Shown one piece after another: positions 6,451 through 13,650 of a stretch of 13,650 bases of DNA. Position numbers and translations under genes: made by a program. Under the pieces are notes generated by a model. It was given only the letters and a program-made list of their open reading frames with translations. It made no database searches and had not been told where the DNA came from. The stretch lies in contig CAZPLZ010000092.1 in the NCBI GenBank assembly GCA_964587525.1, positions 1 through 13,650 of the forward strand, read 5' to 3'. The DNA comes from CAZPLZ01 sp964587525. Lineage in GTDB: Bacteria > Oederibacteriota > CAKKQC01. Within the stretch, counting starts at the first letter, position 1. Each line of letters opens with the position of its first letter.

Positions 6451-7944
6451 ATGACTCGCTGGTTTGGATTGGTGGGCGGGCCCCTGCTCGCCCTCAGTGC
6501 CTATTGGTGGCTGCCCCAGTCGTATGTCGGGGTTGATGGCCGGGACGTGGGCTTGACTTCGGCCGGGCGTGGAACGATGGCGGTGGCGATATGGATGGCG
6601 GTGTGGTGGCTGACGGAAGCGATTCACATCTCCGCGACGGCCCTTTTGCCGATCGCGCTCTTCCCGCTCTTGGGAGCCAGGACCATGAAAGAGGCCACCG
6701 CCTCCTACGGCCATCCGCTGATCTTCCTCTTTATGGGCGGTTTTATCTTGGCGCTTGCGATAGAGCGCTGGAATCTTCACCGCCGGGTGGCGTTCCTGCT
6801 CCTGAGATTGGTGGGTACCCGAATGGATCTCATTGTGGCGGGTTTCATGATCGCCACCGCCGGGTTGAGCATGTGGCTCTCCAATACCGCCACCACGGTC
6901 ATGATGCTGCCGGTAGCATTGAGCATCATCGCGCTGGTTGAGCGAGAGCGATCGCCCACAGGCGCCAAGCCTGCGACGCGTCAAGGAAATTTTGCTGTGT
7001 GCCTTATGCTGGGCATAGCCTACGCCGCCTCGATTGGAGGCATCGGCACGATCATTGGGACGCCGCCGAACGGTATCCTCGTGGCGTATCTCAAGGATCA
7101 TCTGGGCAAGGAGATAGGTTTTCTGGAATGGATGATGATCGGAGTCCCAGTTGTGATCGTTTTTCTTCCTGTGGTCTGGTTCCTTTTAACGTGGCTGATT
7201 TTTCCAGTTAGGAGTCAGCAAGTGGCAGGTGGCGAGGCTGTGATACGTCGTGGGTATTCGCAGCTGGGAGCGATGAGCCGGGGCGAATGGATTGTACTCG
7301 CCGTGTTCCTTGGAACCGCCGCCGCGTGGCTGACCAGGTCCCATCTCCTGACCAAGCTGACCTTAGGGGGTACCAAGCTTTTTTCCAGATTGACGGATCC
7401 TGGTATCGCAATCATTGCTGCGCTCTTGCTCTTTGTCATTCCTGTGGACTTGAAGAAAGGGGAATTTGCCATGAACTGGGCGACCGCCAAGACACTCCCT
7501 TGGGAAACCCTCGTCCTGTTTGGCGGGGGTCTCAGTTTGGCCGCCGCAGTAGCCGCCAATGGCGTGGGAGAGTTCATCGGATCCAAGGTGATGGTCTTTG
7601 CCGGCGCCCCCCCTTGGCTCTCGATCGTTTTCGTCATTGCATTGGTCATTTTCTTGACCGAACTGACGAGCAATACGGCAACCACGGCGACCCTGGTGCC
7701 TGTGCTTGCTGGAATCGCCCCCGGCTTGGGACTCTTGCCCTACCAGTTCATTTTTCCAGCCACGCTGGCGGCAAGTTGCGCCTTCATGATGCCGGTTGCG
7801 ACACCCCCGAATGCCATTGTGTTTGGATCTGGAAAGGTAAGAATGAGCGAGATGATTAGGGCTGGGCTGGTGCTCAACGTCGTTGGGATTGTTCTATTAA
7901 CCGCATTACTTTACGGGGTCATCATGCCGGTCATTGGCCTCTAG
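6451..7944 (+). CDS. DASS/SLC13-family sodium-coupled anion transporter
   Basis: A 497-residue inner-membrane protein with 11 or more hydrophobic helices and the two-fold repeat of the DASS (SLC13, VcINDY-like) family. Both Ser-Asn-Thr motifs are present: SNTATT at 144-149 and at 407-412, each followed by hydrophobic residues, along with the paired loops GTPPN (203-207) and ATPPN (450-454) that line the Na+ and carboxylate sites. Family substrates are succinate, fumarate, malate, citrate or sulfate; the paired SNT motifs favour di- or tricarboxylates. GAGG at 6444-6447 lies close before the ATG. It is complete with no sign of decay. A 7-bp hairpin and the XRE-gene fragment follow. The gene may form a transcription unit with the HD gene before it. 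Confidence 0.9.
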   Translation: MTRWFGLVGGPLLALSAYWWLPQSYVGVDGRDVGLTSAGRGTMAVAIWMAVWWLTEAIHISATALLPIALFPLLGARTMKEATASYGHPLIFLFMGGFILALAIERWNLHRRVAFLLLRLVGTRMDLIVAGFMIATAGLSMWLSNTATTVMMLPVALSIIALVERERSPTGAKPATRQGNFAVCLMLGIAYAASIGGIGTIIGTPPNGILVAYLKDHLGKEIGFLEWMMIGVPVVIVFLPVVWFLLTWLIFPVRSQQVAGGEAVIRRGYSQLGAMSRGEWIVLAVFLGTAAAWLTRSHLLTKLTLGGTKLFSRLTDPGIAIIAALLLFVIPVDLKKGEFAMNWATAKTLPWETLVLFGGGLSLAAAVAANGVGEFIGSKVMVFAGAPPWLSIVFVIALVIFLTELTSNTATTATLVPVLAGIAPGLGLLPYQFIFPATLAASCAFMMPVATPPNAIVFGSGKVRMSEMIRAGLVLNVVGIVLLTALLYGVIMPVIGL

Positions 7945-7991
7945 CTTGCTGTTACACGAGCCTTCCCGTTCGCCCATCGGATGAGCGATCT

Positions 7992-8008
7992 CCTTCCCAA
8001 TGGGGAGG
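7992..8008 (+). terminator. Weak hairpin after the DASS gene, possible terminator
   Basis: CCTTCCC (7992-7998) can pair with GGGGAGG (8002-8008) around AAT, with one G-T pair. No T-run follows (GCGGTTATATG), so intrinsic termination would be weak. It is 47 bases after the transporter stop and just before the truncated XRE fragment. Confidence 0.3.
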
Positions 8009-8014
8009 GCGGTT

Positions 8015-8124
8015 ATATGATCACCCCATGAGGTTAGAGTCTTTGGATGGGCAGAATCCTTTGGCCCTTTTGCCTTTAGAACCACATGGCAAAAGGGCAA
8101 TGCGGGGATGAGGTTGTGTTGCCT
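8015..8124 (-). pseudogene. Repeat copy C: truncated 5' fragment of an XRE regulator gene
   Basis: The minus strand encodes RQHNLIPALPFCHVVLKAKG followed by PKDSAHPKTLTSWGDHI, matching residues 5-41 of the XRE regulator at 2913-3443. The nucleotide match is gap-free over 110 bases at about 91%. The frame continues for about 36 codons past the break with unrelated sequence (ALPIGKEIAHPMG and on) into the transporter gene, so neither HTH domain is present. Upstream of 8124 (to the right) the regulator's first residues are also missing. It is a non-functional fragment, most simply left from a deletion or a partial insertion of a second gene copy. Confidence 0.8.
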
Positions 8125-8167
8125 CGCTTCCTAACATTAATGCTGGTCTGACCTCTATTTCTGAACC

Positions 8168-8805
8168 ATGGTGTGTGGGTCATGCTTAATGAACATTGAG
8201 GGCATAGGTCTGTTCCTTGGCCGTTTGCTGGCGCTGGCCGGTCTGACGGCGCTGCTGAGCGAGGCGGCGGCGCGGACGGGCGCCGGGCTCCTGCCGTTTA
8301 TCCGCTGGCGCTTCGGCACTCGAATTGTGGCTGGCGATGCGCTTAAACGGTTTGGCCTCGGGCTGCTGTTGGGCTGGGCCGTCCTGGGATTCGCGTATTT
8401 TGGCCTGGCGCTCGCAGGTCTGTTCACGCCGCTGGCGCTCGCGGGCTGCGCGCTAGCACTTCTGTGCGGCTCCCGCGCCATGTGGGAGCGGCGGCTTCTG
8501 CTGGCCACGGCGGCGGCCGAATGCCGAGCCTTCGGTGTCGGCGAGCTGGTAGCACTCGCGTTGGGCCTCGCCCCCGCGGTGCTGTACCTCCTCTTACCGG
8601 AGGGGGAACACGACGTCTGGGTGTACCCTGGCAGTATCTGCAAGCGGGCCGGGCGGTCTACGCGCACGTGCCAGTGCCTTTCCAATACCCGCTGACCTTC
8701 GAGACTGCCTTCGCGCTGCCGTTGATCATTGGGGATGACCGGCTGGCCAAGGGGATGGTGATCTCGTGCTTCGCCGCGGCGAGCGCGGTCTTTGCCTCGT
8801 GCTGC
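8168..8805 (+). CDS. GT-C type membrane glycosyltransferase, N-terminal part, frameshifted, ends at gap
   Basis: From ATG 8168 (or ATG 8189, MNIEGIGLFLG; no clear ribosome binding site distinguishes them) the frame encodes three or more Leu/Ala-rich helices and reaches PEGEHDVWVYP near 8625. The coding signal then moves to another frame: PWQYLQAGRAVYAHVPVPFQ, then YPLTFETAFALPLIIGDDRL, to the gap. The two halves together resemble the conserved first periplasmic loop of ArnT/PMT-like lipid-linked sugar transferases (Asp, YHL, P, Y, then P..E). Against a usual ending such as VYHL..PWQYL, a loss of 13 bases near 8623 would fit, but any 3n+1 loss restores the frame. Either a mutation or an assembly error close to the gap can explain this. 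The acceptor and sugar are unknown. Confidence 0.6.
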
Positions 8806-8905
8806 NNNNNNNNNNNNNNNNNNNNNNNNNNNNNNNNNNNNNNNNNNNNNNNNNNNNNNNNNNNNNNNNNNNNNNNNNNNNNNNNNNNNNNNNNNNNNNN
8901 NNNNN
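8806..8905. other. Assembly gap of 100 Ns
   Basis: Exactly 100 Ns, the customary placeholder for a gap of unknown size. The 10 bases before it (8796-8805, ctcgtgctgc) are identical to the 10 bases after it (8906-8915). Judging by the missing central membrane helices of the glycosyltransferase, the true gap may be several hundred bases. Confidence 0.95.
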
Positions 8906-10300
8906 CTCGTGCTGCTCGTTCTGCCCGGCCTCTTGCTGATCTCACGCCACCGCCGGATCGCCTGGACATGTGTTGTCGCGCAGGTTCTCCTCCTGGGTGT
9001 GACCCATCAAGACCGGTTTCTCCTGCCGGTGGTGTGGCTGCTGTATCTTCTGATCGCGGAGGAAGCGGTCCGGATCCCATTGCGCTTGAAGAGCGCAACC
9101 GCCGGTGTGCTGGCGGCATACGCGCTCATCTCAATTGGGTTGGCTTCAGAGACCACCCGTCTTAAGTGGAAGAACCTGTCCGCCCCCTGGTCGCAGGTGT
9201 TGGAGCGCAGTTTCACGACGTTTCTGGACGTGGAACGGCTTTTGGCGCCGCCTGGCACTCCGGCTGTGTCCTGGCGGCCGGGGGCGCCCCGGCCTCCTCG
9301 CGTCTTGAGCATCGGGGAATGGCGCACGTATAAATTTCCCTGTCGGCTGCTCTACCGCGGACAATTCGGCGAGACCCCGGTGGTTGGGAAGATGGTGAAA
9401 GAGTCCCGGAATCTTGAGGAATTGAGCAAGAAGTTTCGGCAATTGGGAGTGCAGCGCTTGCTCTACAACTACGTCACCGTGGACTGGATGACACCCATAC
9501 ACAACCAGTTTTTCCCGTGGGACCGGCAGCACTTGCGACTGTACGTGGATTTTTGCAAGCAGTACCTAGTGATTTCGGGGCGGACTCAACGTAGCGACTA
9601 CCTCAATGGCGGGTTCTACGTGTACGAGGTCCGACGGCGGCCGCTGATGCCTCCTCCGCCTACCATCTGGTTCACACCAGGGGCAGAATCAGTGTATGGG
9701 CCTGGGGTTCAGTTCGACACCCAGGGCCGCCTTAAGGACGCGCTCCGGGCATATCTCGCAGCCTTCGCGCTGCTGCCGGATGTGGGGGAGGCCTGGAACC
9801 GGGTGGGGCACGTGTACGCGCTGCTGGGCGATCTGCCCAACGCCTTGCGTTATCTCAGGAAATTCGGCGAGGCTGGGATGTTGGACAGTGTGAACCTCGG
9901 GGAGCTCGGCGCAGCCGCCGTGCGAATGGGGGAGCTGGATCTCGCTGAGCGGGTGCTTGCCGAGGCCTTGGTGTGTTATCCAGATCGCCGCCACATTGTT
10001 CTCATCAACCAGGCGATTTGGAATGGGCAAAAAGCATTTCGTGAATTGCGTGAGCGACAGCTTGACGCCGCTGAGAAATACGTGGAGCAGGGTCTCGCCG
10101 TTATGGCGGACAAAGACCTCGGCCTGGCTGAGGAGCAAGCGTGGCGGGCCGCGCTTGGTTTCCTGTTCGGCATGAAGGGCGAGGTATATCTGGCGCGAGG
10201 CGAGAGGAACCTGGCCGCGAAGTGGTTTGCTGAAGCGACTCGACTCAAACCCAAAGTTTCATGGGCTTCGCGCTGGAAGGAACTGGCCGCTGAACTTTAG
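8906..10300 (+). CDS. Glycosyltransferase C-terminal part with TPR repeats
   Basis: After the gap the open frame (codons from 8906, stop TAG at 10300) encodes about 464 residues. It begins with the last membrane helices (LVLLVLPGLLLI, then VVAQVLLLGV) and the sequence HQDRFLLPVVWLLYLL, which matches the late RFLLP motif of GT-C (ArnT/PMT-like) glycosyltransferases. A periplasmic domain follows (about 9150-9640; VLSIGEWRTYKF, LGVQRLLYN, GFYVYEV). From about 9700 to 10290 there are four or so TPR-like helical pairs, such as GRLKDALRAYLAAFALLPD, EAWNRVGHVYALLGDLPNAL and GEVYLARGERNLAAKWFAEA. TPRs on such enzymes are thought to contact protein partners or substrates. This is very probably the same gene as 8168-8805. 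Whether the intact gene is functional cannot be judged here. Confidence 0.75.
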   Translation, partial: LVLLVLPGLLLISRHRRIAWTCVVAQVLLLGVTHQDRFLLPVVWLLYLLIAEEAVRIPLRLKSATAGVLAAYALISIGLASETTRLKWKNLSAPWSQVLERSFTTFLDVERLLAPPGTPAVSWRPGAPRPPRVLSIGEWRTYKFPCRLLYRGQFGETPVVGKMVKESRNLEELSKKFRQLGVQRLLYNYVTVDWMTPIHNQFFPWDRQHLRLYVDFCKQYLVISGRTQRSDYLNGGFYVYEVRRRPLMPPPPTIWFTPGAESVYGPGVQFDTQGRLKDALRAYLAAFALLPDVGEAWNRVGHVYALLGDLPNALRYLRKFGEAGMLDSVNLGELGAAAVRMGELDLAERVLAEALVCYPDRRHIVLINQAIWNGQKAFRELRERQLDAAEKYVEQGLAVMADKDLGLAEEQAWRAALGFLFGMKGEVYLARGERNLAAKWFAEATRLKPKVSWASRWKELAAEL

Positions 10301-10351
10301 ACCGAAACTGTTCGGCAGTGCCGTATGGTAATCTGGAGTTCGTGAAGAGCG

Positions 10352-11101
10352 GTGACGGTGGATAAGCAAGAAAACCTTCGGCATAAGGTATCTTGGGGTA
10401 ACGCACTCGGTGTAGCGGTAGTGGTTGTCATTGGAACGCTGGCAGAGACTGCATCTGCGGCGAGTGCCAACTCCCCGAAATCGACGACTCATTTCTTTGA
10501 AGGAGAAGAGCCATTCGGGACCCTTGAGCTTAAACGTAGCGTGACGGTGACGGTCATCGGGATTCCAATCATGACTCTGAAGGCGTCTGGAAGCTACGAT
10601 TCAGCTTTGAAGCGAGCTCGGGGTGTTTCGGAACGGCTGAACGATGCCTTCTCACGACTGTCGCAAAGGGAAAATAGCGAGACGGTTATAAAGAGTTATT
10701 TGGTTGTTCGCGGGTACTCTGACTTCCCTTTGATCTTTCTGAATACCGATGAGACGCATGATCCAGTGCTCATTGTGAAGGTGCATGAAAAAGATGCGCT
10801 GCGCTATAGTGAACGATCAGAAATCGGCGTGACCGTACAACTGCTCAGCCGGTACTGGGTTGGGGTGCTGAGCGTCCTTCTGGGCACAGAGGATGCGGAC
10901 GAGCAAGGTCGCCGGGTCGGCTCAACCGCCCTGACGGAGTTGCAAACTCTACACAGATATCTTCTTGGCTTCAGCGAAGGAGAAGACGGTCGGATATCGG
11001 TACCAGCGTCCCTGGCGCGGAAAGTTCGCACCCTTGCTGGTCTTGTGCCAAGCGACGTTCCTAAGCACGGGAGGATCCACGAGCGAAAGGAGGAAGGATG
11101 A
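10352..11101 (+). CDS. Exported protein of unknown function, paralogue of the next gene
   Basis: A 249-residue protein starting at GTG 10352 (GTG 10358 is an alternative; no strong ribosome binding site). A hydrophobic stretch at about 18-37 ending TASA-ASA is a likely signal peptide. The core has V(x)V(x)GIPIMTLKASGSYDSA followed by RARGVSERLNDAF (88-100), and later DPVLIVKVHEKDALRY with TVQLLSRYWVGVL (137-173). From memory, this order (short beta segment, RAxxVxxRLN helix, IVxVxExDA strand, then a Trp-containing helix) resembles the extracytoplasmic N-terminal domain of some MscS-like channels; there is no channel domain here. Three of these segments recur in the next gene. Its TGA overlaps the next ATG. 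Function unknown. Confidence 0.7.
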   Translation: MTVDKQENLRHKVSWGNALGVAVVVVIGTLAETASAASANSPKSTTHFFEGEEPFGTLELKRSVTVTVIGIPIMTLKASGSYDSALKRARGVSERLNDAFSRLSQRENSETVIKSYLVVRGYSDFPLIFLNTDETHDPVLIVKVHEKDALRYSERSEIGVTVQLLSRYWVGVLSVLLGTEDADEQGRRVGSTALTELQTLHRYLLGFSEGEDGRISVPASLARKVRTLAGLVPSDVPKHGRIHERKEEG

Positions 11102-11910
11102 TTCGGTGCTCGTCAGCAATCTTATGTGTTCTTGGGCTTCTGCGTGCGAGCGTGTCGTTCGCGGATCATTTCGGATACGAAATGATCAAGGAAGGCGGAG
11201 AGGGCGGCTATCGCATCGTGGACGGTCGTGTCGGGGGACATGAGCACGCCATCGTGCACTGTGAAGGCGTCGGGCTGTTTGTGTTGCGTACCCGGCGGGA
11301 GTGCCGGAGGTACGGCATGTCATTGGAATGCGACGAAGGTTATTTTCCAAGTATCCGTGAACGCGCCAAAATCGTTGTGCAAAGGCTCAACGATGCCGTG
11401 GAATTGTGGGAGCATGAGGCGCCAGGAGCCGCTACACATAAGGATGAATTTCATGAGCTGACTTTTGAAACCAAGAAACTTGCTGATGGAACTGGAATAT
11501 TCTTGGTGCCAGGCCATGGTGCTGAAGGCCGCTTGATTGTGACCGTGACCGAGGGAGATGTCGTTGGGTATCGGCGGCGGAGCCCGCATCCTCATGTGAC
11601 CCAAGAGCTGGTCGCGGCGTGGTGGCAAGGGCTGACCACGGATATTTTCTACGTTCTGGTGTTGCATGAACCCCCCTGCGTGATCGTCAATACTCAGCAA
11701 GGCGCCATTTTGAATAAGGTGGCCAGGTACGCGGGGCAGGACCAGCTTTCTGAATCCGGTCATCATGTGGATCTCAGTGAGCTTTCGTCAGGGGAACGGC
11801 TGGATCTAAAGCGGCTCTCCACGAAGATTCCCGAAGATTTCTCGTTGGAGGATGGGGATGAGCATCACGAGGAGGAAGAGGTGGAGCTCGAGCTCGAGCA
11901 CAAAGACTAG
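11098..11910 (+). CDS. Exported protein of unknown function with acidic tail
   Basis: A 270-residue protein starting at ATG 11098, which overlaps the previous stop (ATGA) and has a strong AAGGAGG at 11087-11093. A signal peptide ends near SFA-DH (residues 22-23). Two cysteines (Cys69, Cys78) could form a disulfide. RERAKIVVQRLNDAVELW (87-104) and GRLIVTVTEGD (144-154), followed by TQELVAAWWQGL (168-179), parallel segments of the preceding protein in the same order, so the two are distant paralogues. The C-terminus is a His/Glu-rich acidic tail (EDGDEHHEEEEVELELEHKD) that might bind cations. The stop TAG shares its G with the GTG of the aldolase fusion, so the three genes form one translationally coupled unit. 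Why such proteins accompany sugar catabolism is unclear. Confidence 0.72.
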   Translation: MIRCSSAILCVLGLLRASVSFADHFGYEMIKEGGEGGYRIVDGRVGGHEHAIVHCEGVGLFVLRTRRECRRYGMSLECDEGYFPSIRERAKIVVQRLNDAVELWEHEAPGAATHKDEFHELTFETKKLADGTGIFLVPGHGAEGRLIVTVTEGDVVGYRRRSPHPHVTQELVAAWWQGLTTDIFYVLVLHEPPCVIVNTQQGAILNKVARYAGQDQLSESGHHVDLSELSSGERLDLKRLSTKIPEDFSLEDGDEHHEEEEVELELEHKD

Positions 11911-13650
11911 TGGTGTACAAGCACGTCAGCTATCTGTGGAAGGACAGCGAAGCGACGGGGAAATCCGAGCTGGATCAGCTTGTCTACCGCTCCCGGCTCC
12001 TGGGCGCCGATCTGCGCGTCACCAACTTCGCTGGTGGGAATACCTCGGCCAAGCTCGGCGAGAAAGATCCGCTCACCGGCCGTCAAGTGGACGTGCTCTG
12101 GGTGAAGGCCAGCGGCGGCGATCTGGGCACCATCACGCGCGAGGGGTTCGCCAGCCTGTACATGGACAAGCTGGAAGCCTTGAAGAAGGTGTACCGCGGG
12201 CTTCAGTTCGAGGACGAGATGGTAGGTTACCTGGCGCACTGCACCTTTAATCTCAATCCTGCCGCGGCCTCGATCGATACGCCGCTGCATGCCTTCATCC
12301 CGCAGAGACATGTGGATCATCTGCATCCCGATGCGATCATCGCGATCGCCGCATCCAAAAACGGGCCGGGGCTCACCCGGGAGATTTTCGGCGGGAAAGT
12401 AAGCTGGGTCAAATGGCAGCGTCCGGGGTTCGACCTGGGGTTGCAGTTGGAAGCCGCGGTCAAGGCCCATCCCGGCGTGGAGGGGTTGATCTTGGCTGGA
12501 CACGGGCTGTTCAGTTGGGGGGAGACTTCCAAGAAGTGTTATGCGGTCAGCCTGCAATTGATTGAGAAAGCCGCTGCGTATCTGGAATCTCAGATCTTAA
12601 AGAAAGGGAAGGTGTTCGGCGGGCCACGACACACAGCGCTGTCGTCAAAGAAGCGGCGGGCCATTGCTGTAAGTGTGATGCCGGCGATCCGCGGGCTCGT
12701 GGGACAGAAAGAGCGCAAGGTTGGGCACTTTGAAGATTCGGCTCCTGCCTTGGAGTTCGTGAACGCACGGGATGCCGATGGGCTGGCCCGGCGGGGTGCG
12801 TCCTGCCCGGATCATTTCCTGCGCACCAAAATCAGGCCGCTCTTCGTGAAATGGGATCCGGCGGGTGGCGACCTCGCTGGCTTGAAAAAACTCATCGAGG
12901 ATGCGCTCCCCGCGTACCGCAAAGGGTACGCTGCCTATTACAACCGGTGCAAGAAGGCGGATTCCCCGCCACAGCGGGATGCCAACCCCGTGGTCTTTCT
13001 GATCCCGGGGGTAGGCATCGTCACGTTTGCGAAAGACAAGACCACTGCCCGCGTCTCGGCGGAGTACTACCTCAACACCATCCAAGTGATGCGCGGGGCA
13101 GAAGCCGTGAGCGAGTATGTGGCCCTCTCTGAGCAGGATGCCTTTAGCATTGAGTACTGGCCGCTCGAGGAGGCTAAGCTTAGGCGGCAGCCGCTGGAGC
13201 GGGAGCTGGCGCGCCGGGTGGCGGTCATCACGGGAGGGGCCGGGGGAATCGGGAAAGCCATCGCCCATAAGTTTCTGGGAGCGGGGGCACACGTGGCGTT
13301 GATCGACATTGACCCACAGGCGCTTGACCAAGCGGTCGGGGAGTTGCGCCAGGCCTTCGGCAAGGACCGGGTGCTAGGGGTGATGGCGGATGTGACGAGT
13401 GAAGCCATGATGTGCCGTGCCTTCGAGGACGTGTGCGTGAACTTCGGCGGGGTGGATCTGGTGGTTCCCAACGCGGGCGTTGCCTCGTCCAGCCCGATCG
13501 AGGACACCAGCCTGTCCGAATGGAACCGCAATATCTCAATTCTGGAAACGGGTTACTTTCTGGCTGCCCGGGAAGGGGTCCGGATCATGAAAACCCAGAA
13601 AACCGGGGGCGGGATGGTGTTCATCGCCTCGAAGGCTGCGGTCGTGGCCG
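11910..13650 (+). CDS. Bifunctional class II aldolase/short-chain dehydrogenase (rhamnulose-1-phosphate aldolase type), 3' partial
   Basis: The frame is open from GTG 11910 (or the adjacent GTG 11913) to the window end, 580 codons. The N-terminal class II aldolase domain shows NFAGGNTS, LWVKASGGDLGTITR, zinc-ligand candidates in RHVDHLHPDA (His137, His139, possibly His134) and LAGHGLFSWGET (His198). The C-terminal short-chain dehydrogenase domain has the nucleotide motif TGGAGGIG (441-448), NAG (521-523) and a candidate catalytic serine in FIASKAA (574); the YxxxK pair lies beyond the window. This fusion is known from L-rhamnose/L-fucose catabolism: it cleaves rhamnulose-1-phosphate to DHAP and lactaldehyde and oxidises lactaldehyde to lactate. 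Family length is about 680-700 residues, so about 110 are missing. The lactate product links it to lutC. The exact sugar is inferred; a related ketose phosphate is possible. Confidence 0.9.
   Translation, partial: MVYKHVSYLWKDSEATGKSELDQLVYRSRLLGADLRVTNFAGGNTSAKLGEKDPLTGRQVDVLWVKASGGDLGTITREGFASLYMDKLEALKKVYRGLQFEDEMVGYLAHCTFNLNPAAASIDTPLHAFIPQRHVDHLHPDAIIAIAASKNGPGLTREIFGGKVSWVKWQRPGFDLGLQLEAAVKAHPGVEGLILAGHGLFSWGETSKKCYAVSLQLIEKAAAYLESQILKKGKVFGGPRHTALSSKKRRAIAVSVMPAIRGLVGQKERKVGHFEDSAPALEFVNARDADGLARRGASCPDHFLRTKIRPLFVKWDPAGGDLAGLKKLIEDALPAYRKGYAAYYNRCKKADSPPQRDANPVVFLIPGVGIVTFAKDKTTARVSAEYYLNTIQVMRGAEAVSEYVALSEQDAFSIEYWPLEEAKLRRQPLERELARRVAVITGGAGGIGKAIAHKFLGAGAHVALIDIDPQALDQAVGELRQAFGKDRVLGVMADVTSEAMMCRAFEDVCVNFGGVDLVVPNAGVASSSPIEDTSLSEWNRNISILETGYFLAAREGVRIMKTQKTGGGMVFIASKAAVVA

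Noticed and set aside
6403..7101. 232-codon minus-strand frame opposite the DASS gene
   Set aside because: The product is His/Arg/Gly low-complexity and mirrors conserved membrane segments on the plus strand.
7906..8100. 64-codon minus-strand frame as a small functional gene
   Set aside because: Its first half is a truncated piece of the XRE regulator leader and its second half is unrelated read-through into the transporter gene; no HTH remains.
12645..13531. Long minus-strand frames opposite the aldolase/dehydrogenase fusion
   Set aside because: The plus strand is open throughout with aldolase and dehydrogenase motifs; the antisense products have no recognisable features.
1..13650. CRISPR array, tRNA, rRNA or complete insertion sequence
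   Set aside because: I saw no regularly spaced repeats, no tRNA-like cloverleaf, no rRNA core sequence and no transposase with terminal inverted repeats. The three XRE repeats are too few and too far apart to be an array.

Overview
The window looks like a scaffold from an uncultured, fairly GC-rich bacterium, probably a metagenome assembly because it contains a run of exactly 100 Ns at 8806-8905. The genes are typical of a free-living heterotroph that uses organic acids and deoxy-sugars. I see no rRNA, tRNA or CRISPR array and no marker that fixes the phylum. The style (an XRE gene family present in repeated pieces, a multi-pass glycosyltransferase with TPRs, LutC, an aldolase/dehydrogenase fusion) recalls soil or sediment lineages, but that is only an impression.

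Layout. 2-619 (+) is the end of lutC (lactate utilization, LUD domain). 625-3433 is an accessory patch, AT-richer than lutC in its recombinase and XRE parts. It holds a decayed large serine recombinase (-), an exported Thr/Lys-rich protein of unknown function (-), a 557-base gene-free spacer, and an XRE regulator with two helix-turn-helix domains (-). An 18-base exact direct repeat marks both ends of this patch. 3514-5246 (+) is a two-gene transporter unit: a DUF3311-type small membrane protein overlapping a sodium:solute symporter. 5275-5808 (+) is a type II toxin-antitoxin pair with its own palindromic operator. 5821-7944 (+) holds an HD-domain hydrolase and a DASS/SLC13 anion transporter. 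At 8015-8124 lies a second, truncated copy of the 5' end of the XRE gene, about 91% identical to the first. 8168-10300 (+) is a GT-C type membrane glycosyltransferase with C-terminal TPRs, broken by a frame change and the assembly gap. 10352-13650 (+) is a tight three-gene unit: two exported, distantly paralogous proteins of unknown function and a bifunctional class II aldolase/short-chain dehydrogenase (rhamnulose-1-phosphate aldolase/lactaldehyde dehydrogenase type) that runs off the window.

How the genes may work together. The aldolase/dehydrogenase fusion splits a deoxy-ketose phosphate and oxidises the lactaldehyde to lactate; LutABC-type enzymes oxidise lactate to pyruvate; SSS transporters paired with DUF3311 proteins often carry short monocarboxylates, and DASS transporters carry di/tricarboxylates or related anions. 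The window may therefore be a dispersed carboxylate/deoxy-sugar utilization region into which accessory DNA has been inserted.

The most unusual features are (1) three same-strand copies of the 5' end of the XRE gene in 7.5 kb, one of them beside a serine recombinase remnant, and (2) the pair of exported paralogues translationally coupled to the aldolase fusion.
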